Positions 21,254 through 21,400 of a DNA stretch of 21,400 nt are shown here, piece by piece. The stretch comes from an uncultured Clostridia bacterium (GTDB lineage: Bacteria; Bacillota; Clostridia; Christensenellales; Borkfalkiaceae). The position numbers and the translations under genes were made by a program. Within the stretch, counting starts at the first letter, position 1; each line of letters opens with the position of its first letter. The stretch spans positions 1 to 21,400 of the forward strand of contig CALWBJ010000034.1 of NCBI GenBank assembly GCA_944376035.1, in the 5' to 3' direction. The notes beneath the pieces are model-generated. The model searched no databases. It was not told the origin of the DNA and worked only from the letters and a program-made list of their open reading frames with translations.

Positions 21254-21400
21254 CTAAATATTGTTTACACTAGAATTTAAATGCCATAAGTTAAAATCAA
21301 TAAAACCTACTTCGCCCTTGTTTTTAAGCCCGTGCGCATCAATAAGGTTTATTTCTAATTCAGGAATACTATCAATTTCAGCATTTAAGTATCTTGAAAT
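21254..21400 (-). CDS. C-terminus of an unidentified protein
   Basis: The frame is open from the window end to TAG at 21254-21256, giving the last 48 residues. They include IPELEINLIDAHGLKNKGEV and GFIDFNLWHLN. The family is not recognised. It lies 16 bp upstream of the SGNH hydrolase on the same strand, so it is likely the preceding gene of the same operon. Too little is visible for a functional call. Confidence 0.6.
   Translation of the reverse strand: MSRYLNAEIDSIPELEINLIDAHGLKNKGEVGFIDFNLWHLNSSVNNI

Overview
The window looks like a chromosomal segment from an uncultured, probably gut-associated Clostridia (Bacillota). Shine-Dalgarno sites are strong (GGAGG types), intergenic DNA is AT-rich, sugar uptake uses CUT1-type ABC permeases with lipoproteins, and the accessory genes are of Gram-positive conjugative-element type. 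The species cannot be named from the sequence. Base composition is mosaic by eye: 1-8.3 kb is clearly GC-richer than the AT-rich block from about 8.6 to 18.1 kb, and the right end is intermediate.

Left region (1-8420, all minus strand): one carbohydrate-uptake operon read right to left from a well-formed promoter at 8392-8420. In order it encodes a lipoprotein with a glycosidase-like barrel, two ABC sugar permeases (MalF and MalG types), the substrate-binding lipoprotein, a repeat-rich surface lipoprotein, a 35-residue peptide, and a secreted metallo-beta-lactamase-fold hydrolase that runs off the window. No ATPase is present, so the permeases probably use a shared one encoded elsewhere.

Middle region (8642-18120): remains of an integrative or conjugative element. 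The left edge holds only the frameshifted C-terminus of a serine recombinase. It is followed by a highly structured, gene-free stretch (9033-9260) with a packed cloverleaf flanked by near-identical direct repeats, and then a small regulatory block: a hypothetical gene behind an operator-like promoter and two divergent Xre-type regulators around a repeated operator. Next come an unknown small protein, possibly from a leaderless mRNA, and a ParB-like protein. A roughly 300-bp leader contains a long imperfect stem with a terminator nested in it. It precedes a compact array of 13 plus-strand genes, most preceded by very similar AAGGAG sites. The array includes an ArdA-type antirestriction protein, a PcfK-like protein fused to a MutS domain I-like module, PcfJ, and many small proteins of unknown function. 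No relaxase, type IV secretion gene or intact integrase is visible, so this is a decayed or partial element, or an accessory module of one.

Right region (18149-21400, minus strand): a YitT-family membrane-protein gene broken by an early stop and two internal deletions. Upstream of it is an apparent operon for an alpha/beta-hydrolase esterase, an RpiB/LacAB-family sugar-phosphate isomerase, an SGNH hydrolase and the C-terminus of one more gene. Sugar metabolism is a theme on both sides of the mobile block.

The most interesting items are the cloverleaf element at 9079-9192, the nested-terminator leader at 12180-12283, the PcfK-MutS fusion, the 35-aa peptide at 687-794, and the array of unknown small proteins around ArdA.
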